A stretch of DNA of 64,000 nucleotides, from positions 596,901 through 660,900 of the forward strand of contig FN649728.1 in assembly GCA_000310025.1 (NCBI GenBank), read 5' to 3'. The position numbers and the translations under genes were made by a program. Origin of the DNA: Ectocarpus siliculosus (taxonomy: Eukaryota; Sar; Phaeophyceae; Ectocarpales; Ectocarpaceae). A model generated the notes under the pieces. It ran no database searches. It worked only from the letters and a program-made list of their open reading frames with translations, and was not told the origin of the DNA. Shown here piece by piece: positions 35,804 through 47,442 of the stretch (positions are counted from its first letter, which is position 1; the number at the start of each line of letters is the position of its first letter).

Positions 35804-37150
35804 GATAGGAGCACCTTCGCCAAAGCTTCGCGATCGACCACGACCAGCGAGGGTATAGGAAACACCGACCGAGAAGGGGTTGCATTTCGTGATCGCAATG
35901 CTCAGTATTTTCGGCAGAGAAATAGCTAAGCACATCGCATTGACGCCCGCTGACAATACCAGACAAAATGCCGTACACCAAAATATGGGAAACCAGGGCA
36001 AGTCCACACGCGCACGTCACCTTATGCTGGCGAGGACAGCTTTGAGTCCTACAACAGCTCGAGCAGCGAAGCACGTGCGAAACCACGTGAAGGGTGACTG
36101 AGAAAGACTATCTACCCGAGATTTCAGGAGAACGGCAAGGAAGAAGGAAATTTCGGCTCAAGTTCATGAGCGCAGCCTAGTGGTTTACATGGTCGACATT
36201 TTCATGGTCGTCGTGCGTGCACCATAATCTGTGTGGGCGTCAGCAGCTTTTCTCGGAGGCCAAACGAGAAAGAAGGTTGACTCAAGACCGTTATCAATGA
36301 ACGAGCGAGCGACATGAGGGGAGACGAAGAAAAACTCGTGCGTCGTGTCGATCATACCCCACCCGATCCCCGCAACTCCCCCTCGGAGGTCCCGTAGGTC
36401 ACCACTCTGCCGAACGACAAAATGTTTAGACGAAGCAGCAGGGTTTACGCTGAACGAAAACCAGTCACCCGGATTGTTTGTTGTTTATTGTGTCTTGACA
36501 TAAAAAAAATCTCTCTCTCAGTATCTCCCCTCACATGTAACGGTCCAACTGCCGCGGACGTCATCCGCGGTCATTGGACAACTATTAGAGGGGTACACGC
36601 CCCTACTAGAAATCAAAGCGGAAATAATAAAGGAGTAACAAAACGCTCAGACACGCTAGCAAATCACAAACGCAAACCGGGAGACGAGCAAAGCAGTGAA
36701 GACAAAATAGAAAATAGGAATGCCCGACACTACCAAAATGCAGGAGAGTCCATCACTCCCGCTCGGTACGCGATGCCAAGCAAAACAACAAAAGAAACAA
36801 ACAATTAAATCAAAGACAATCAGTAATCGAGACAGCAATAGTAACAACGTTTTTTTGGAGCACAAAGTTGCGAAAAAGTCAAATTTTCAAAACCTTTTCA
36901 CTTTCCTCAAGATGCTGCTCCAAGCGTTTGGAACTGTTGCTTTGAACGAAAGCCGCGCTATCTGGAGCAGAAGTTAAAATGTTTCTCTCGACGAAGGTGT
37001 CGAACAAACGTTACACGGCGAGACTTCCGCCAATCCACGTCAAGCACCTACCCCTACCACACACGTAGACCCCCTCTCAAGCTTCCATTGGAAGGCACCG
37101 TGTTCACCAATACCTCGAGGAATACTTAACGAGTTGCCTCATGAATGGCA
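35804..37150. other. spacer upstream of myosin A, no gene seen
   Basis: The likely promoter region of myosin A. No recognisable gene, and no clear TATA or initiator element. AT-rich and A-rich stretches occur near 36600-36900. Confidence 0.5.
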
Positions 37151-37179
37151 TCTGGAAGGAGGTAATGCCATGGGCTTTT

Positions 37180-37640
37180 GGGCAATGTCAAGGTTTGGCG
37201 CCGTGAGGTGTCGAATACGCCGGGAAAAAAAGTTTGTGCTGACGCACGACCGTCAACGGCTGCGAGCGGTTACTTCAAGGTCGGTGTTTGTGACCGCCAC
37301 GGGTTTGGTTTTCCACCGATAACTTTTCGAGGGTGGAAGCAACGGCAATATCACGGCCACTCCGCTGGAGGTAGCTGTCTGCGCCATCTTTCATGCCAAG
37401 GTTTGGTGCCGTGGGGTGTCGTGCGCGTCGGCAAAATCGCTGTGGTTGACCCTAGAATACCCATGTCAGAGAGCGGTTGATTCAAGTTCGCAGGGATTGT
37501 GTGCTCGTGGTTTGGTTTTCCAGCGATACATTTTTGAAGGAGGAAGCAATACCAACAGCAGTGTCACTCCGAGGGACGTAGCTCTACCCAGCATCTTTCT
37601 GGTACCAGGTTAGATGCCTTGGGGTATCGTGAGTGTGGAG
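37180..37640. repeat. degenerate tandem repeat, unit about 206-210 bases
   Basis: Three decayed units start near 37189, 37399 and 37605, each with a version of AGGTTTGGTGCCGTGGGGTG. Two units also share GGTTTGGTTTTCCA(C/G)CGATA followed by a GGAAGCAA segment at matching offsets (about 37300-37350 and 37510-37555). No open frame is conserved between them. Confidence 0.6.
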
Positions 37641-38570
37641 AAAAAAGGTTGCAACTACCCTCTCCCGCACGCTCTGGCTGGTTTCTTCGCGGTGTTGTAT
37701 AAAGGGGTGTGCCTGCTTCTACCTGGCGCAAAAAAAAAAAACACCGTCGCATTCCACCAGTCCCGTGAAGAAAACTTCCTTCGTCCCATAGTGAGCGTGC
37801 ACCAAAAGTGTTACTGATAAACGTTCCCGATCAAAAGTTGCAAAAAAACTTGTAACTGTTTTCGCAACTTTTTGCTCCCAAAAAAAGCGGATAAGAGTCG
37901 TCTGATTGTTCTATCTTTATACCCCTTAGTCCGGGGTGATTTCGCCGCCGAGGATACAATGGTCAAACCGTTTGCCACACGTACCCCGACAAAAAGAAAA
38001 ATCGTGGGTGTTTCTAAAATGGCCACTCCGTCCGGAATTACATAAGGTGATATGCGATACAACTTATCCCAGAGGGGTTCGAGCATACTTTCAATCAGTG
38101 TCAAATGACACTAGCCCATTGGTCGACGCCACCTTCACCCTCCGGAGTCACGAAAATCACAGAACGCGGTACACCCGCCGCTCCTGATACTTTTCTCCCT
38201 TACACCCTCTCCATCTGAAACAGATCTGAATCCTGATGTTCAGAAACGCGCCGTAACCTGACAAAACTCCTTCCATCGAACTTTTTTCTGCAGGAATCAC
38301 GTTCCGCTCCCACCAAAGGGCACGAAAACACTAATCTTCCTGGTCCAAGCAATCGATGGCAACGGACATTCAACGCACGCTCCATGGTTGAAAACCAGCA
38401 TGGTTGACTCTCTTCCCACACATCCGCTGCCGGTTTTTTGCAAGCGAGATGATGGTCGTATTGCCCGTATCGCTAGGAAGGGCAGCAGGCAGCGTCTGAT
38501 GCAGCGACGTGCCAGAATTTCTCGCACGCATCCCACACGCCCTGAACAACCACGGCGAGCCCGCGTTTCA
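37641..38570. other. no gene seen
   Basis: No recognisable coding region. The stretch contains A-runs (near 37729-37741) and an AT-rich imperfect hairpin near 37834-37882 with AAAAGTTGC / GCAACTTTTT arms. Confidence 0.5.
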
Positions 38571-38577
38571 CGCTCTA

Positions 38578-38578
38578 T

Positions 38579-38626
<48 letters not shown>

Positions 38627-38730
38627 GCCTTCACGTTAAAAACCGTTCCATTCTTTCTACCCAGCACGTTTTTCTGTCCCTACAAGTCAAACACTTGACG
38701 CGGTCGATTCCCGTGGTCACAGTCAAACTT
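38578..38730 (-). repeat. (CAA)n-tailed SINE-like repeat, copy 2
   Basis: On the minus strand a body containing GTGACCACGGGAATCGACCG leads to AACGTGAAGG and then about 15 CAA units. The copy at 42104-42240 shares GTGACCACGG..., GACCGCGTC and the (CAA)n tail in the same order. The GGGAATCGACC portion faintly resembles a Pol III B box. A tRNA origin is only a suggestion. Confidence 0.5.
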
Positions 38731-39242
38731 ACCCAAAAAAGGCACACGAAAAAAAATGGATCCGAAGGGGCAAGTCAATAGAAATCAGCGACAGATAGTC
38801 TACACGCTATGCATGGTAACCATAGATTGGAAAAAAAGAAAGAACGAGAAAAGAAGAGGAAAAAGAAGAAGAGAAAGACCCAGAGAAAGACATACATACG
38901 CCAGTACCACTTTTACCGTAGCGACAAGTAAACAAAACAAAACAACACAAGATGACACAAAACGGTTCACTCGAAACAGCAAAGGCACGTCATCGCTCGT
39001 GGGGGGTTGGTGCCATTATGCAGTGACGGGGGTGGGGGTTAGTCCGTCCATCAAGGAGTTCAATCCGGCACAGCATTTCGCGCCACTCGGTCCGGCTCTT
39101 CTCGTTTTCTGTCTTCCCTTGCCGTCTCGTCCGTCTGCTGCACCCCTCCTGCCCCATTGGGTGTTGCCGTGCCCGTGCTGTTGCCGCGCTTGTTGTTTCG
39201 TTGTGGCGCTCGTTGTCGACTAGCCTCATTTTCATCCTTTTG

Positions 39243-39560
39243 TCAGGCGGTCATGAACCTCTTAGCTCCCTGCAGTACCGCCGTATGCCAAGTTACACCC
39301 CGCTCCATCTTCGCTGCTTTCATCCACGTTGTTTGCAGAACTCCGAAGAGACATAGCTCGATGTATGTGGATCCGTGCTCTGCCTCGAACATCTTGAGGT
39401 CGTCCTTCAGGCACATCTGCCAGTGTTGCTCCGGCTTCCCCCTGCCTGGGCCCTCCCCCCCCACCAGCTCGCCAAGCACCAATCGTTTCGGGAGTCACCC
39501 GTCTGGCTGCATTGCCAATGCTCCCGCGAACAGCACGCGCTGTTACCGAACAGTGGCTTC
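39243..39560 (-). pseudogene. non-LTR retrotransposon (LINE) remnant, C-terminal end
   Basis: The minus strand reads LPKRLVLGELVGGEGPGRGK, then PEQHWQMCLKDDLKMF, a Trp-containing middle part and GAKRFMTA. This matches the common end of LINE polyproteins after the polymerase (RLPK..L.GEL..G.R.RGRP..RW.DC...DL, then W...A..R..W). A TGA stands just before LPKRL where an Arg is usual, and neither an endonuclease nor a polymerase core is present nearby. It is therefore a dead, 5'-truncated copy. Confidence 0.65.
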
Positions 39561-39599
39561 CACGCTCTGGCACCCTACCCTCTTCAGGGTCTGGGCGTG

Positions 39600-42100
39600 G
39601 GAAAGCTACATACTTTTGGTCTAGACTATTGAATGATTAATAACCGAGGCAGAACTACCATGCGGCGGCATCACTAAAGGATGGAAACTGGGGGGCCGCA
39701 AATGTTCCCAGGAGCGACGATTGTGTGGTCAGCCGAGCAAAGTTATCGGTTCCTCGTTCCCATCATTGTTCGGTGGTTGTTCATAATACAGCAGTATTTA
39801 GTATCAACACGACATACACACGCATACATACATGCACTGTCTGGCAGGACAGCACTTTTCTTCCTCGCGCAACAAGCAGGTTTGCCACAACGAACGACGG
39901 GCCAAAAGGACGTTTACCGCAAGTGTGGCAGCAATGTGTCTACATCGTATCTCGATACATGTCGCACACATGTACAACGCCACAAAGCTGTAGACTACAG
40001 CTGTACACTATGTACATCTCCAGCCTTTAGGGTATACTTGCATCGACGCATGGCCAAGACTATGTACAACATGCATACCTCTGTAGTATAGACTGTCTCG
40101 CTTGGGGCATTTTCTCGGCGTATGTTCACAACCCTCGACCCCAACACTTGAACAGTCAACGCGGAATCATGTTCGTACCTTGTGGCACTGCGAACGAGAT
40201 GGAGTAGCACGGCGCTTGAGCAGTCGCTGCGAAGGGCGAAATCACTCGCAGTTTTTCTCTCCCCCGGGCAAGTCTTCGCTCTCGCTCTGCCTGGCTGGGA
40301 TTGTATCGGTCCCCGCCCATCCAGCTTCGATTGCCTTCAGCTCTCTAGGCGCCGCAACACATGTGTCCTTGATGCATTGATCCGACCCCACGAGAAAACC
40401 AGCCAACCGGACCACAGCGGGTTCTGCGTGCGGCGAGATTTTGATTCACGTGCCGAACCGGTGCGCATTTCACCGCGTGCCGGTAGAGATCTTTTCGGAG
40501 ACCATGAGATGTGTTCCGGATTTTCAGCGCACGCACCAGCCGCTGCGTACCACGGGCGCATACGTACAGGAGTACAGGAGTACCCCCTGCTGTCAACGGG
40601 CAGGGACGAATGCCCGAGCTAGACCATAGCATTGTGGGGGTTCTGTTTTCCAAGAAAGCGGCTGCAGGACGCAAGTGGCGAGGAGAGCGCCGCCGGGCAC
40701 TACGCCGGAGCTTCTCAGCCGGAAAACTGTGCGAGATACCAGTAGTATTGGTTCACAAAGGAGGAGGGCGAGCCAGAGAAGACAGAGAGAGACCGTCGGA
40801 AAGAACAAAATAAGACTCTGAACCCAGATTTAGCGGAGACAGGGAGCTTCCCACTTGCTGGCAACAGCCGCCTTCGAGAGGACCGACCTCCACAACGGGT
40901 GAGAAGGGGTGTCTGGTGTTGGCCAGTTATAGTCGACGTCTATCACTTTATCTGATGCACGCCAAGTTGGGCATCAATGCACAGCTCTGCACAGCAGCAG
41001 GAAGAAAGTAGACTTTTTTTTTCGTAGAGCTTGAAAATTGAAATGTCTTGGTGCTGGTAGCTACGCACAGTGAGCACGTGAAACACTTGCGGAGAACGCT
41101 TGCCGAAAAGGGCGCGCGCCCACAGGCAGACACACCGAAGACCCAGTATAGACACTTCGCAGCACGCTTGCGTGCACGCAGACTCACGGTAACCGTCTGG
41201 GCATGATAATGGAGAAGGTTCCCTTCTTAAAACACATACAGGCCACAGCTGCTGTAGCTACAATACATACACAAACGGGATGTGTTCATCCGGCGCAGCA
41301 AGAAAAGAGGATAGACATTGTACATACATACAGTATTGTTCTATTCCAACAAAAAGAACAATCAACACAGAGAAGTTATCGATACCTACCGGTAAGTGTT
41401 TTTTTACACTAGCCGTGATGCTGTTGGCAGGAGAGCTGCGGCATATCCCAATACTTCGTCATGCGTAAGCAATGCAGGTCGGTGCTGTTTCATACTGAAT
41501 TCCCGCTCGCTCGTGGTTCGGAAGCAGTAGTCTACATATGTGTATGTACACAACAGTTTCCACGAGTTCCAGCAATATGTCATCAGGTGTTGTCATAGAC
41601 CACAGCTACTGTGTGGTAGCTTTCTTCGGCGAACACTACCGTTGACTTTCAAACATGTCATTGTGTTACCATCCGTAGCAGCATAGACAGACCTATACTG
41701 CTGTGTGCCGCTACAGTACAACAGCAGTTATTTCCTCTTGTGGGGAGTCTCAATCTGGACTCACGATTTTCGCGATGGAGACATAAAATGTCCATTCACC
41801 CACAACATGTCAGCATTCCCCCAGCACCAAGGTGCGCTTTGCTGGGGATGGGAGGTTGTCCAAAAATCTAACATATAAGTACCGTTACACGCCTTGTCTC
41901 CAGGCGCAACTTTCTGACAGAGGTGTTTTTCCCTTGTTTTTTTGTTTCGTTGAGGCATGCGGACGTACTTTACCGTACAGGTAGCCCCGGCTGATGAACT
42001 TGCCACCTCATGCTCGACATGATTTACTACTGCTATTTGTATATCACTACACAGAACTTGAGCACAACTTGGTAGCCCGGTGAGGGACCCCAACACTAAG
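39600..42100. other. intergenic, no gene seen
   Basis: No coding region can be supported. An open frame at 41761-42096 (minus, 111 residues, with MPQRNKKTREKHLCQKVAPG) looks protein-like in composition but matches nothing I recognise. The stretch 41200-41800 is dense in short CAGCAG, TACAGT and ACATAC motifs. Confidence 0.45.
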
Positions 42101-42103
42101 ATT

Positions 42104-42240
42104 TGTATGTTGTTGTTGTTGTTGTTGTTGTTTTTGTTGTTGTTGTGTTCACATTAAACTCGTGTCAGTTGCTAATCCCAAAATCTAGCAAAGACGCGGT
42201 CCGTGGTCACAAAAATGCTACAAGAGCCATTAGAATATCA
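42104..42240 (-). repeat. (CAA)n-tailed SINE-like repeat, copy 3
   Basis: On the minus strand GTGACCACGGACCGCGTC is followed by a short body, then AATGTGAACACAACAACAAC and a (CAA)n tail with one AAAAA interruption. It has the same order of elements as 38578-38730, with a shorter or diverged body. Confidence 0.5.
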
Positions 42241-42667
42241 AAAGACACGCAAACTAGGAAGAAAAGGGTACACAAGCCCGAAGAGGTACACCTATACATC
42301 CCTGCAGCACGTTTGCGTGCCCAAAACTGAACTACCCGTCCACACACTACATTCGACTACAGTACTGTACAGCAGCACCATCCCCCCTGTCCCACACTTT
42401 ACTACCAAAATGAATGTTTGTCGACTACAGCGTACAGCTGTCTGGAGTGTTGCCAGTACAATAACACCATGGTAGGCATGGCACAACTTCGGGGCGCGCA
42501 ACTGCTGTCTGAAGTGCTGTCAGAATGCGTCCGTGGACATACAGCGAAAAAGAACATCCTCATTGCAATTGACAATCACCGAATCTACCCCCGGATCATC
42601 TATCTGTGTTGGACACAGCAGTGATGATAATCGACACTGACAGGAACTAGGAATCGTTCCACGTTGA

Positions 42668-42820
42668 AGGTGGCCCTCCATATGGAAATATCGGAACACC
42701 CCAGCCCCCCCCCCCCCCCCCCCCCCCNNNNNNNNNNNNNNNNNNNNNNNNNNNNCCCCCCCCCCCCCCCCCCCCGGGCCAAGATTGCAGCGCAATATAG
42801 GGGGTTTAGGCTGCCCGCTT
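42668..42820. repeat. poly-C foldback element, copy 1, with assembly gap
   Basis: CCCTCCATATGGAAATATCG plus GAACACCCC leads into a long C run, the gap, another C run, and then CCAAGATTGCAGCGCAATA. Copy 2 at 46068-46160 has the C run, CCAAGATTGCAGCG and then the reverse complement of the first segment. The element is therefore a foldback sequence organised around a homopolymer. Confidence 0.6.
42728..42755. other. assembly gap (28 N) inside a poly-C run
   Basis: 28 undetermined bases flanked on both sides by C homopolymer. The gap probably marks a sequencing stop in the homopolymer, and its true length is unknown. No protein should be read across it. Confidence 0.99.
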
Positions 42821-43749
42821 GCACACGGCGATTTTGGCACCGTGTGCAAGCAGAGCGCCGACCGACCTGACGAAGTCAGGCGGTCAACTACGGTGGAGTG
42901 AACACACAGCAACACGTTGGGCACATCTTTTGGGAGGAGTCGCCCCCCTACTGCTGTACATATGTGTACCAGTCTAATCTACCCGACCAACATGCTTGGA
43001 GGCAGGATTTTATGGATATAAGACCTATCTCTTGTGGGAACACAATCTTGCCGATAAATCGGATATCTGTGATGTTTTAATTTGTTTTGATTGTCTCGCC
43101 AGCGGTTGGTCACGCAAAACACAAACCCAAGGAGAGTGCAACCTGTTGAGGGTCTCACACGACACGCAAGGTTCGAAGTTCGGTGAGCAACATAGAGGGA
43201 CCCATCCATCCACGGGTTGAAGTTTTTGTTTACTAAACAACGTGTGAGAACAGGATCAAAAAGAGTTGTCCTTGTGTCTTGAGTTGAGAGCACCTCCAAA
43301 GAAGTTTGATCTCGAGTGTTGACGTGCATTGTGCTGTTATTATCGTTTCAATCCTTTGGTTTCGGCACGACAATACTCATCCGCTGTGAACGGCATCGGC
43401 AATCATTCAAGTAGGCTCAAACAATTGCAGCCCGCCAAGACAAGCTGGTATCGTAGATCACCACCGTGACAAGATGACCTTGTTCTCAACCCAGTAACGT
43501 CACAAACACTTGAAGCACGCACGGTTTCTAACCGTTGATCGAGGTTTAGGGTTAGTATTGTCCGACACAAACCGACCCACGACAAAAAGGAGAAAATATA
43601 ATAGCCGAACGGGGCAACAATTGTTGGTATGGACGGGAGATACTCCGGTGTCCCTCTTGACCTACTCCCCCAGCAATACCCATGCCACCCACGCGACAAA
43701 ACTAGACAGCAACAGCCTTGAAGCAGCAGCTGAAGAGGGCGGCGACGGC

Positions 43750-45040
43750 GAAGAACGAGTCGAACTGCTAGATCCTGCCCCTGTCCTAGTTTTTTTTTGC
43801 CTGGACCCAGCCTCGCGGGGCGACCCGTGCCCTCGGTCAACTCTTTCACCGCTTTAACCTCTTCTTCGCTCAACTGATACGAAGCTGCGAACTCCTTGTG
43901 CGGGAGAATTTCGGGGCTGTCTGGGCCACCGTGCGCGTGCAGCACGTGCACCGGCATGCAGTACTTTCACACGACTACCGTCTGGTTTCGCAAGCGACAA
44001 GCCGGGCACTCCATGGGCACGTTCGTGCACGGGTTCGTGGCGTAGAACTTTGCCGCCGAGGACAGCCTCAACTGAACGTCGTTGGTCAGCGTTGTCCCTT
44101 CCTTCCTCGGGGCGTAACGGCACTGCGTGAATATCTTCTTTGCCTCGTTTTTGTTGCCCTTCCCGACCAAGGAGACTGGGCACGTGCCGGCAAGTCCACA
44201 GAAGCCGCACCGGTCCTGTCGCGTGTCCCAATCAGTGATCTGGTCAAAAACAATCGGTGGACAAAGGGAAAGTCAGGATCCTGTCATGTCCTTGAGGGGG
44301 AAGAAGGGAAACGAGCGCCTGCGCAGAGAGAAGCACGGTACCACCGTATGCCCACAACTGCATATTGCAAAGACCCGAAGCAAACAAAAATACCCCAAGG
44401 GCGACCTACCCTCAAAATCCGCGGACAAAAGGTCAGTTTGCAGCAGTTGATGTTGAGCGACGTGTGCCCGCATGTCGGCAACCGTCACCGTGTCAATCCC
44501 GCACAAGAAGCATTCGACAGTCGACATCGCTCCTCGCTTGCTAGTGAGAGCAACGCTGGATAGTGCAGGACCACGGCAATGGCGTTTGCCCCTTGCCATG
44601 CAGGCAGAAAGGGTAGTCTGCGACGGGCAGCCGATTGGAGTCGGGCAGAACATACAGGCCGTCGTCTACATCGTCGACGCTGCCACCCCCGCCGTAGCTG
44701 CCTTGCTCCATCTCGTCCACCGTACCGCCTTGCTCTTCTGCACCGTCTCCTCCATTCTCTCCCGCACCGTCGCCGACATACTCTCCCGCATCGCTGCCGC
44801 CATCTCCCACACAGCCGCCGCCGTGCTCTCCCGCACCATCGCCGGCGGCGGGATCACTCGCAGTTCCACTCTCATCGTCCGAGAGTACCACAGTACACGC
44901 GGGTGCCGGCCTGTTGGACCCCGTGTCCACGTCGGGCTTCTCGGGCTTACGTGCTTGCGGACGCCGAAAGAACGATGCGATGCTTGGGGAAGACGCCGCG
45001 TCCTTCCGTTCCTTCTCCCACTTCCTGTACACGCGGCGAG
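43750..45040 (-). pseudogene. zinc-finger ORF, probably of a mobile element, interrupted
   Basis: Three coding-like segments on the minus strand. About 45030-44570: a basic start, SPSIASFFRRPQARKPEK and a long Asp/Glu/Gly-rich acidic stretch. 44527-44410: MSTVECFLCGIDTVTVADMR and AHVAQH, a good C2H2 finger (C-x2-C-x12-H-x3-H). About 44239-43770: CGFCGLAGTC, then NPCTNVPMECPACRLRNQTV, and after a TGA at 43967-43969 KYCMPVHVLHAHGG and a charged helix. The pattern PCTNVP..CP.C...(V)WKY.M..H....H is one I associate with repeat-borne zinc-binding proteins in fungi. The TGA replaces the expected Trp codon. The join between the second and third segments does not keep phase at the obvious sites. I call it a decayed copy; a functional gene with an unusual splice cannot be excluded. 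Confidence 0.55.
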
Positions 45041-45432
45041 ATCAGTTAGTACTGCGGGATTCTGTCGTACTCTGTAGGATAGGCAGCAGTCTATGCGTCC
45101 TGATTGCTCCGACTGCTGGAAGCTGTCATGGGTTTTAGGAGAGAACTCGATCTGTCTATTCGACATGAGGTACGCGCTGCAAGGGATAACCGTATGCGAC
45201 GTATAACACCACCATGATGTATACGAAGTATAAATGTATACGAGAAAAACAATATGGCACCGTGTGAGCTGCTGTGTGGTACGGGTAAGGTGGTCGTTGG
45301 CACCTTTTTATTTGATCGAACTTCAAGTACTACTGCTGTTAAGGGCCTTGTGGGGGGCGCCAAACAAACAAGGGTGTGTGGTTACTTACGTAGTTTGCAC
45401 CCGATACATAACCCCCTGTTCTGAATGCTAAA

Positions 45433-45590
45433 GGCCGATTACTCTGGAGTGCAACAGTGACGGTGCCGAAAATTGCGGCATTGGAACCGTCTCCTCGAGA
45501 GCTTTCCCAAAACGTACTGTTTGGTGTCGACATCCTCTTCGTCGTGGAGTTCTCGAGCTTTGCAAATCAGTCCAGGGGGTGTGGTATCTT
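45433..45590. repeat. foldback element, family A, copy 2 (partial)
   Basis: Matches 200-358 over its core: GTGCCGAAAATTGCGGCATT here against GCGCCGAAAACGGCGGCGTT there, then TGGAACCGTCTC, the shared CATCCTCTTCGTCGTGGAGT, and the end TCCAGGGGGTGTG(G/T)TATCTT. The left arm is decayed except for GGCCGATT. Confidence 0.75.
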
Positions 45591-46067
45591 AAGCAACCTG
45601 CTGAATGTACAACAGCAGGTAGCATGTGAGTGCATCAAGTCACGCTATAATACGGGCACCAGCAGACACGCTTGAGCAGGTGTATGTCTCTCTCACTCTA
45701 GTATGGCACCTGTGTTCTCCGCCAGCGACGTGGGCAGCCACGTTCTCCGGTAGCAGCCCCGCTGCTTGTTTGAAGTCGTGCTGGCAGGACAAACCCAGTG
45801 TTTCCGTCCCTTCTTGAAGACAGGTCTGATGCCATCAACACCTCGTAAGACCTCAGGAATGCTACAAGTACTATGTATGGCACTGCCCTCTTCCTCGAGC
45901 AGTGGTCGTTCGGCGGCAGACATGGCCTCCAAGATACGGGCGCACAGGCGCACACGGCTGTGTGTAGGTTGCCGTGCGCGCGAGCGCGCGAGCGCGTTGA
46001 ATAAAGCGCGCGAAAAGTGTCGAAACCCCGGGGATTTGGTCAAAATGTCTCCTCCGGGGACATGTAA

Positions 46068-46160
46068 GGCCCATCCCCCCCCCCCCCCCCCCAGCGACCA
46101 AGATTGCAGCGTAGCCCAGGGGTGTTCCGATATTTCCATGTGGAGGGCCCCTTGGGGGTC
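46068..46160. repeat. poly-C foldback element, copy 2
   Basis: A C run (about 46075-46092) is followed by CCAAGATTGCAGCG and then GGGGTGTTCCGATATTTCCA plus TGTGGAGGG, the reverse complement of the left segment of the copy at 42668. This copy supplies the arm that is missing on the right side of copy 1. Confidence 0.6.
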
Positions 46161-46816
46161 TTCCACGGTGCAGGTACGCAATAAAGGCACCCGGGGTATC
46201 CGCGCCATCTCTGCCGCGTCTCTCTACAAAACCAGTGACGTCATTACACACACCCGACACCGATGTTCAGGAAAAAAACGGAAAATATTAGACAACACAA
46301 TGTGTTCGTCCGTGCGTCACGGTTCGATGTCGTCCGTGTGCTCCGGTGCCGCTGCTCCGGTGTCGCTGCGGCCAGTCCTAGCACGACCAAACTCGACCCG
46401 CTCCGTCCGTACACGCTCTCGTTGCTGTCCTTCCCGGTCGGTTCCTCGCTTTCTCCCTCGTTGCACGAAGGGTCAACCAGCCCACTCAGCTCGTCACCAC
46501 CTGTTCCCTCCTCCCCTTTGATGGCGAAGCCTGGTTACTGAGACAGTACAGCTCCCTCTAGCAAACCGAGGGCCTACCTGTCCACCTTTCTGATGGCGTC
46601 TGCCTCCGCGCATAAAACTGAGATGGACATTGCTGTCTACACCGACGGCCATGAGGCCCGCGCATCTGCTTTTCTGTACCTGACGCACCAGTGCCGACCC
46701 AACTCTACCACTACGCACGCCTCGCGGCGGGTGCGCCGTAGCAAGAAGGTATCGGTCCCTTGAGGGTGAGTCTAGCCATGCTCGCTAGAAATACCCCCCC
46801 CCCCTCGCCCCCCGCC

Positions 46817-47106
46817 GGTGTTTGTCATCGGGGTTGGGTTTTCGTCGCTTGGCAACGACGTTGTAAAACAAGATCCCCCCTCGGTGTTTGCCATCGGGAT
46901 TGGGTTTTCGTCGCTTGGCAACGACGTTGTAAAACAAGATCCCCCCTCGGTGTTTGCTCCGTCTCGAAAGGGACGCGTGGTCAATGGTCAAATGACTACG
47001 GCAAGCAACAAATGAGTACGCCCCCCCCCCCCCCCCTCACCCCCCGCCGGTGTTTGTCATCGGGGTGTGGGTTTTCGTCGCTTGGCAACGACGTTGTAAA
47101 ACAAGA
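46817..47106 (+). repeat. 66-base tandem repeat array
   Basis: Units start at 46817, 46883 and 46949 (the third truncated), and a separated unit lies at 47049-47106. Each full unit carries GTGTTTG(T/C)CATCGGG, TTGGGTTTTCGTCGCTTGGC and AACGACGTTGTAAAACAAGA. The array is preceded and interrupted by C-rich runs. No coding role is apparent. Confidence 0.85.
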
Positions 47107-47442
47107 CAATTCACTTCGTGAATTCGGCAACCAGGTTACCGTTTTTTTTTTCCTCTGTACTTTTTTTGGCGGTAACCATAATGGTGGTCGAGTAGATCAT
47201 GTTGTGAGGGGTCGAGAACCCTCACTCCGCGCAAGGGGGATGATCGCACCACGTTGTGTTAAAATGGTCAAGCGTCCTCGAGGCAGGTACACAGTGCTTA
47301 CAACTGTCTCTGGAAGTGAAAGCACCAGAAAATAAATTAAGTCATATGCAGCTGTCATCCGTACGCAAGGAAGTAAGCACAATATGCCGAACACCCTTGG
47401 CAGGATGCAGCTCATCCTTCATGCGACTCGCCGAATACCTCA

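Noticed and set aside
42520-42924. frames with poly-Pro or poly-Gly spanning the gap
   Set aside because: These are translations of a C homopolymer across 28 unknown bases and carry no information.
45693-46521. overlapping open frames of 171 and 251 residues on both strands
   Set aside because: They include the poly-C foldback repeat and show no known motif; coding cannot be supported.
46840-46960. vector contamination suggested by ACGACGTTGTAAAAC
   Set aside because: Only about 15 bases match, the flanks do not resemble pUC or M13, and the unit is repeated with divergence.
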